A stretch of 5,457 bases of DNA, from contig DAOVAN010000113.1 of the NCBI GenBank assembly GCA_030671005.1, positions 1 to 5,457 of the forward strand, read 5' to 3'. Of this stretch, positions 5,308 to 5,457 are shown in pieces. Each line of letters begins with the position of its first letter. Position 1 is the stretch's first letter. The notes under the pieces were generated by a model. It was not told the origin of the DNA. It made no database searches and saw nothing but the letters and a program-made list of their open reading frames with translations. Both the position numbers and the translations under genes were made by a program. The stretch comes from Caldifarciminota bacterium (GTDB taxonomy: Bacteria; Hydrothermota; Tepidihabitantia; SM23-42).

Positions 5308-5457
5308 TCATTTAGTCAATATCTTCTTGTTATTTGTGCGTGCGAACTCATAGAAAGCGTCTTGTTCGCCATAGTATGCATCAGCGATATACAAGGCTTT
5401 CCATACGGCCGTATCGTCAGCCATGATATCCTGCCCCAGCACGATTTTGCCACCCTT
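5308..5457 (-). CDS. Unrecognised protein, C-terminal 49 residues
   Basis: An open frame enters from the right edge on the minus strand and runs to TGA at 5308-5310. The visible C-terminus reads like a folded protein, with a short strand (K-I-V-L-G-Q-D), then helices rich in Ala, Tyr and acidic residues (A-L-Y-I-A-D-A-Y-Y-G and D-A-F-Y-E-F-A), and a basic tail (N-N-K-K-I-L-T-K). It could be the end of a repeat-type helical protein, but I do not recognise a family and assign no function. That it is coding is supported by continuous frame, normal codon content and the tight 10-bp spacing to the kinase gene, which places it as the preceding gene of the same operon. Its identity could hint at the signal sensed by the kinase. 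Confidence 0.65.
   Translation of the reverse strand, partial: KGGKIVLGQDIMADDTAVWKALYIADAYYGEQDAFYEFARTNNKKILTK

Overview
The window reads as a chromosomal fragment of a diderm bacterium of moderate GC content (roughly mid-40s percent, judged by eye), probably in or near the FCB superphylum. The main taxonomic clue is a PorX-type response regulator (receiver plus PglZ phosphatase), the family that controls the type IX secretion system in Bacteroidota. It lies in one operon with a histidine kinase whose H-box and sensor-domain wording resemble Bacteroidota kinases. However, the one clear promoter (TTGACA, 16 bp, TATAAT) and a strong AGGAGG ribosome-binding site are not typical of Bacteroidota proper. 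A neighbouring lineage such as a candidate phylum (WOR-3, Cloacimonadota, Marinimicrobia or similar) therefore seems more likely. This placement is inference.

Layout, left to right: the 3' end of a plus-strand MscS-family mechanosensitive channel gene (1-186); a 62-bp gap with a near-perfect sigma70 promoter and Shine-Dalgarno; a plus-strand gene (249-2303) for a lipoprotein joining a family 5 extracellular solute-binding domain to a proline/alanine/glutamate-rich linker and a C-terminal TonB domain; a 352-bp convergent intergenic region (2304-2655) full of inverted repeats and CGTTA/TAACG words; then a minus-strand operon read from the right edge inward, made of an unrecognised gene (C-terminus only, 5308-5457), a membrane histidine kinase (4161-5297) and the PorX-like regulator (2656-4164). 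Kinase and regulator overlap by four bases (ATGA), and the kinase starts 10 bp after the upstream gene.

How the genes work together: kinase and regulator almost certainly form a cognate pair in which an envelope signal sensed by a roughly 110-residue extracytoplasmic domain leads to phosphorylation of Asp51 of the regulator, which also keeps the metal-binding residues expected of a PglZ phosphodiesterase. The solute-binding/TonB fusion has its own promoter, is convergent to that operon, and has no ABC permease genes beside it here. The most unusual items are this fusion and the structured intergenic element between the two convergent units.
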